A stretch of 64,000 bases of DNA, from contig NC_003074.8 of assembly GCF_000001735.4 (NCBI RefSeq), forward strand, positions 21,769,261 to 21,833,260, in the 5' to 3' direction. Within the stretch, counting starts at the first letter, position 1. Each line of letters begins with the position of its first letter. Below the pieces are notes generated by a model, which ran no database searches, was not told the origin of the DNA, and saw only the letters and a program-made list of their open reading frames with translations. Source of the DNA: Arabidopsis thaliana. Taxonomy: Eukaryota > Streptophyta > Magnoliopsida > Brassicales > Brassicaceae. The position numbers and the translations under genes were made by a program. This document shows positions 60,636 through 64,000 of this stretch, piece by piece.

Positions 60636-62995
60636 GTCAGATCTGTAAAGACACTTAAATAAAGAATATATTACTTTTTTGTAAGTGAATAAGAAATGAT
60701 TTGATTCATAATTAGTATAATGATTAACAGGAGATTTGAGGAAAAAGGATGATGAAAGCAATCAACTTAGAAAAGATTATTCGAAATCCCAACAGTTTAA
60801 TGATTAGAAAATAATTAAACCAAACAACCCTCTCCAACAATCTAGGAGGAAATGATTTAATAAAGCAACTAATTCTATATATAGTAAACTCTTACTAAGG
60901 GGAAGCTATAAAAGTAATTACCAGATTTAGAAGCCTCTGAATGGATGGAAGATTTAGCTATATCAGTTTTTTTTTATTGCTTCACACGTAACAAAAATCG
61001 AGCAAGGAGGGACAAAAGAAGAACAAAAGATTCTATCTCCAAAACCTTCTCGGTTTTATCTCTCTTCTAGATAGGGAATTGTTCTGAAACTGAGGGAGTA
61101 AAGTTGAAACAGAACAGTAACACAGAGAGAGAGAGAGAGAAAGAAGAAAGAGAGGCTAAGGTTCTTCTTGCCAGGTTCAGACAGAAAGGGACAAGAGCTA
61201 GAGGAGGGAAGCAGAGAGATTATTACGGTAAGTAAGCGAGTGAGCGAGGGGGAGATAATGATTCGGTGGGGGCAATAGTACTGAAACTGATCAGGATGAC
61301 CGACACGTGGCGAATTGTCAGACAACTAGTTAAAGAGTTAGTGAGACCCACCAACTCGGTTGGATTTTGTCTGTGAAGTTGAGAGAGATCTATTGCTCGA
61401 TTTCTAGAGGTGGGTTTCTGATCTGTACCTTATCTGCAACACTCTTTGAGTCTTGACCAATGATTAAGGGTGTTTTTGTCAAATCATAACACCCCTCTTA
61501 TGCTTCTCTTTCAGCGAATAGTATCTCTAATAATGGTAAACAAAAAACAAATTGAAGTTCTCTATTTTCTACGATGCTTCGATGAGTTTATATCATCATC
61601 TACTATATGAATATATGAACCGTTTTATAATCATCTGAATTCAATTTCATGTCAGAGTCTCATTAAAACCCGAGCGGAAATAATCTTGAGAAGTCATCAT
61701 TTTTTCCCCCGGCAAATTTCCACATCGCATTTATTTCACGTGTTGACTAGTTAAAGCTACCATCGTAAGTTTTTGTGTTATTATCATTCTCTAAACAACT
61801 GCAAGTTTATACATATAACTTTTAGTTGATTGTGAATTTGGAATTTATTAATTATACACAAAATTTTGGATATTAATAACAGTTTTGAACCTAAATATGC
61901 AATCACAAATTCACAATGTCGTAATAAACCGTGGACCGTTGTGACTTGTTTGTCATGGACCACAGACAAACAATGGTCCACCAAAATTATGATCACATTA
62001 ATTTCCGATCCTTATCACAATAATTTAACAGTAGATCAGTTTCTAACCCTTATCACATCAATCTTATCGTTTAATGTGCATAACCCCTACCGATCTAATG
62101 ATAAACAAACATATTATTAGTATGATAAATTCATGAATATATTACATTGCAACTTACAAGTAGACAGACAGACATATATAGTGGGTGCATTTGTGAAGAA
62201 AGCATCCACCGAAAGGAGACATTTCCCTTTAAAAGTCTTTGGCCCTCATTTGCTTTTTCCACGAAAGAGACGAGGTCGTAATAGCGTCCATTCAAGGCTA
62301 TAGAAGGCCATGAGCCAAGTAACTCAGTTTTTGTTTCCAGCCATAGAAATAGTAATTTAGTGCAAAATATGGAATTTAAATATGAGTAGTTTAGTGAAAA
62401 TTGCTGAATAATAACACTTTTTCTTCCGTATGCAAGTTTTTTTTTTTTTTGATAAATTATTTTGTATGCAAGTTGCTATTTGCTAGTTGGATGAATTAAG
62501 TTGATAGATAGATTCGTTCGTCGTGGACGATACATGTAAAACGTTGTTATCCCAATCAAGCAAAGAGGAACACGGTTACACAGATGCCAGCCATAAATCA
62601 TAAAACCCCAAAACCCTTCGATTGCTATTTTATTTTTCTTATAATTTTTGTTTGCATTTGACTCAAATGATGTCGTTGTATTTGAATTTATAACTCATGT
62701 CGACATATAAGTCGTCGCCTAGTTGGATAATTAATTCCATCATCTTCTAAACCGATATATGAATTAATTCTATGCATATACATTAGATTTCGACGAAGGA
62801 ACGAATCTATCAATCATCATTGATTAAGGAACCATATACATACATTAAATATTTATGAATATGCATATTCATAGGATGAAGATAACATCACATTAAATAG
62901 AATGACATTAGCAAATTGAATTTATCAGAAAAGGCCCAAAAGTTTTAAGTCATGTCATATAACAGATATTGTACTGTGTTGTGGAGATGCGTTAT
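60636..62995. promoter_or_regulatory. PIF5 leader and promoter, then gene-free DNA
   Basis: Sequence to about 61260 is probably transcribed leader: it includes a GA run (61124-61140) and purine-rich DNA, and a leader intron is likely. A perfect G-box (CACGTGG, 61304-61310) lies just upstream, a site that bHLH and bZIP factors, including PIFs themselves, could bind. I did not find an evening element. From about 61800 on the DNA is AT-rich with no recognisable gene. Confidence 0.55.
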
Positions 62996-63090
62996 TGGGC
63001 CTAAGATACGGCCCAGTTTAGTCCGAAAAATACAAATTTATCAGAGAAAAGGGCCGAACAAAACGTCAAAACCCTAACTCTATAAGAGAC
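62996..63090 (+). promoter_or_regulatory. Site II plus telo-box promoter-like module
   Basis: TGGGCC (62996-63001), GGCCCA (63010-63015), a further GGGCC (63051) and a perfect telo-box AAACCCTAA (63069-63077) are followed by TATAAGA (63081). This combination drives ribosomal-protein, translation-factor and snoRNA genes in Arabidopsis. What it drives here is unclear: the first ATG downstream (63123) encodes only MEVDGWW. Confidence 0.55.
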
Positions 63091-64000
63091 CGTTCTGAAA
63101 CATTCAGGCGGCGGTGGCGGCGATGGAAGTAGACGGATGGTGGTAGGAATGAAAGGCTAGAAGCGGCGGAGAAGTATGTGGATAAGAAATAACAAAAACT
63201 GAGGGGATCATGAAGTTCTTCGTTATATTATAGTTTTCAATCTGAATTTCAATTCCGCCGCTCGCCTTTTTCCTCTCCGCCTTTTCCGTCTCTCCGATCT
63301 GCTCCCGCCGCCGACCTTGTGATGATTATAGCTCTGAAGGTCCATACAAGGATATTCAAATCTCACTTCTTGTAGAATAGAAATTTCGAAAGTTATTATT
63401 GAATAGAAGAACTTTTATTAGTCAAGATTGCAAAATATTTTTATATTCTTTGTGCACTCCTGAAATACACATTCACGAATTTATAGATCCATTTGTTAGC
63501 TTAATTAAACTCTAAAGTTCAATGTCTTTTTTTCTTTGGTGAGTTTGTCTGGGAAGTAAAAAAAAAAGTTTTGATCAGACACTCAAATTTTGAGTATCAT
63601 TCTTTAACATTCAGAATATCAATTTTGAGTATCATTTACAAAGACCAGACACTAAAATGTTAAGTCCAGCTAAGTATCATTCTTCAACGTTAATTAAAGT
63701 TTTATCACATCCCTTGAATAATTTGAGTCTCTACAGAAAGTTTTTGAAGAGCATATTATTATTAGCAGCAGTGTAACTTGGGACGGCCCACAGGACAAGC
63801 TCAAGATACTTCCAATTTTGAAAGCAAAAGTGGAACCAAAACACTTTATATGCTTAGAATTTGGTCTATTAGAAATAATTTTTTCTTGTTGAATTATTGA
63901 ATAAAAGAACTTTTATTAATCAAAAAGTAATTCATCTTTAACAAGTAAAAATTAAGAATGACTGCATTTTACTGAAGGAAAGGACATACGAATGCTAAGA
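63091..64000. other. Unassigned region downstream of the promoter-like module
   Basis: The first 230 bases (GGCGGCGGTGGCGGCG at 63107, CCGCCGCTCGCC near 63255) are much GC-richer than the flanks and could be a transcribed leader or a non-coding RNA. No protein family is recognised. The remainder is AT-rich, with repeated short blocks such as TTTTGAGTATCATT (about 63587 and 63622) and GAACTTTTATTA (63409 and 63907). Confidence 0.4.

Noticed and set aside
63316-63340. Possible C/D-box snoRNA (TGATGATT then CTGA)
   Set aside because: The boxes are only about 12 bases apart and no terminal stem or second pair at the right distance was found.
1-64000. CRISPR arrays, operons, ribosome binding sites
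   Set aside because: The window is plant nuclear DNA; the regular repeats found are simple microsatellites and small tandem duplications.

Overview
The window is plant nuclear DNA: short introns with GT..AG ends, AT-rich spacers and 5' leader introns. It can be identified as Arabidopsis thaliana (or a near-identical accession), long arm of chromosome 3, roughly At3g58880 to At3g59060. Spliced products give the lengths I know for seven single-copy landmarks: MRS2-4 (436 aa), IPMI1 (253), PME35 (529), an importin of the SAD2 type (1030), TT12 (507), PAO3 (488) and PIF5 (444). AGI numbers given for F-box genes rest on gene order alone.

Left half (1-33.3 kb): a tandem F-box/LRR (RNI-like) cluster on both strands. 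The ancestral gene has three coding exons: a long exon 1 with the F-box and leucine-rich repeats, an exon 2 of usually 141 nt, and an exon 3 with an FBD-like tail. Two subfamilies differ in exon 3. One has a tail starting GLLHY with a CGDACDC motif; the other has a tail starting GPLHY, an acidic stretch and a CxCLSGY-like motif. Seven copies look intact (one cut by the window edge). Two long copies are interrupted in exon 1: a frameshift at 13.1 kb and an in-frame TAG at 16.15 kb. Three are clear pseudogenes, and at least four orphan exon relics lie between genes. One copy (11.7-14.0 kb) carries an extra 3' exon with a coiled-coil tail that looks derived from a DNA transposon. Two unrelated housekeeping genes sit inside the cluster: MRS2-4 (magnesium transport) and IPMI1 (leucine biosynthesis and methionine chain elongation).

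Middle (33.7-41.7 kb): PME35, a pro-peptide type pectin methylesterase, then about 5.3 kb of AT-rich DNA without a recognisable gene, ending in a 29-bp-arm inverted repeat.

Right part (41.7-60.6 kb): ordinary single-copy genes. These are a 22-exon importin, TT12 (vacuolar MATE transporter for proanthocyanidin precursors), a plastid-type PPR protein, peroxisomal polyamine oxidase PAO3, and the phytochrome-interacting bHLH factor PIF5. The last 3.4 kb has no convincing protein gene but carries a site II plus telo-box promoter-like module near 63.0 kb.

I found no wholly new system. The most interesting material is the birth-and-death record of the F-box cluster: a chimeric gene with a transposon-like tail, a translatable intron, shared leader motifs and orphan exons.
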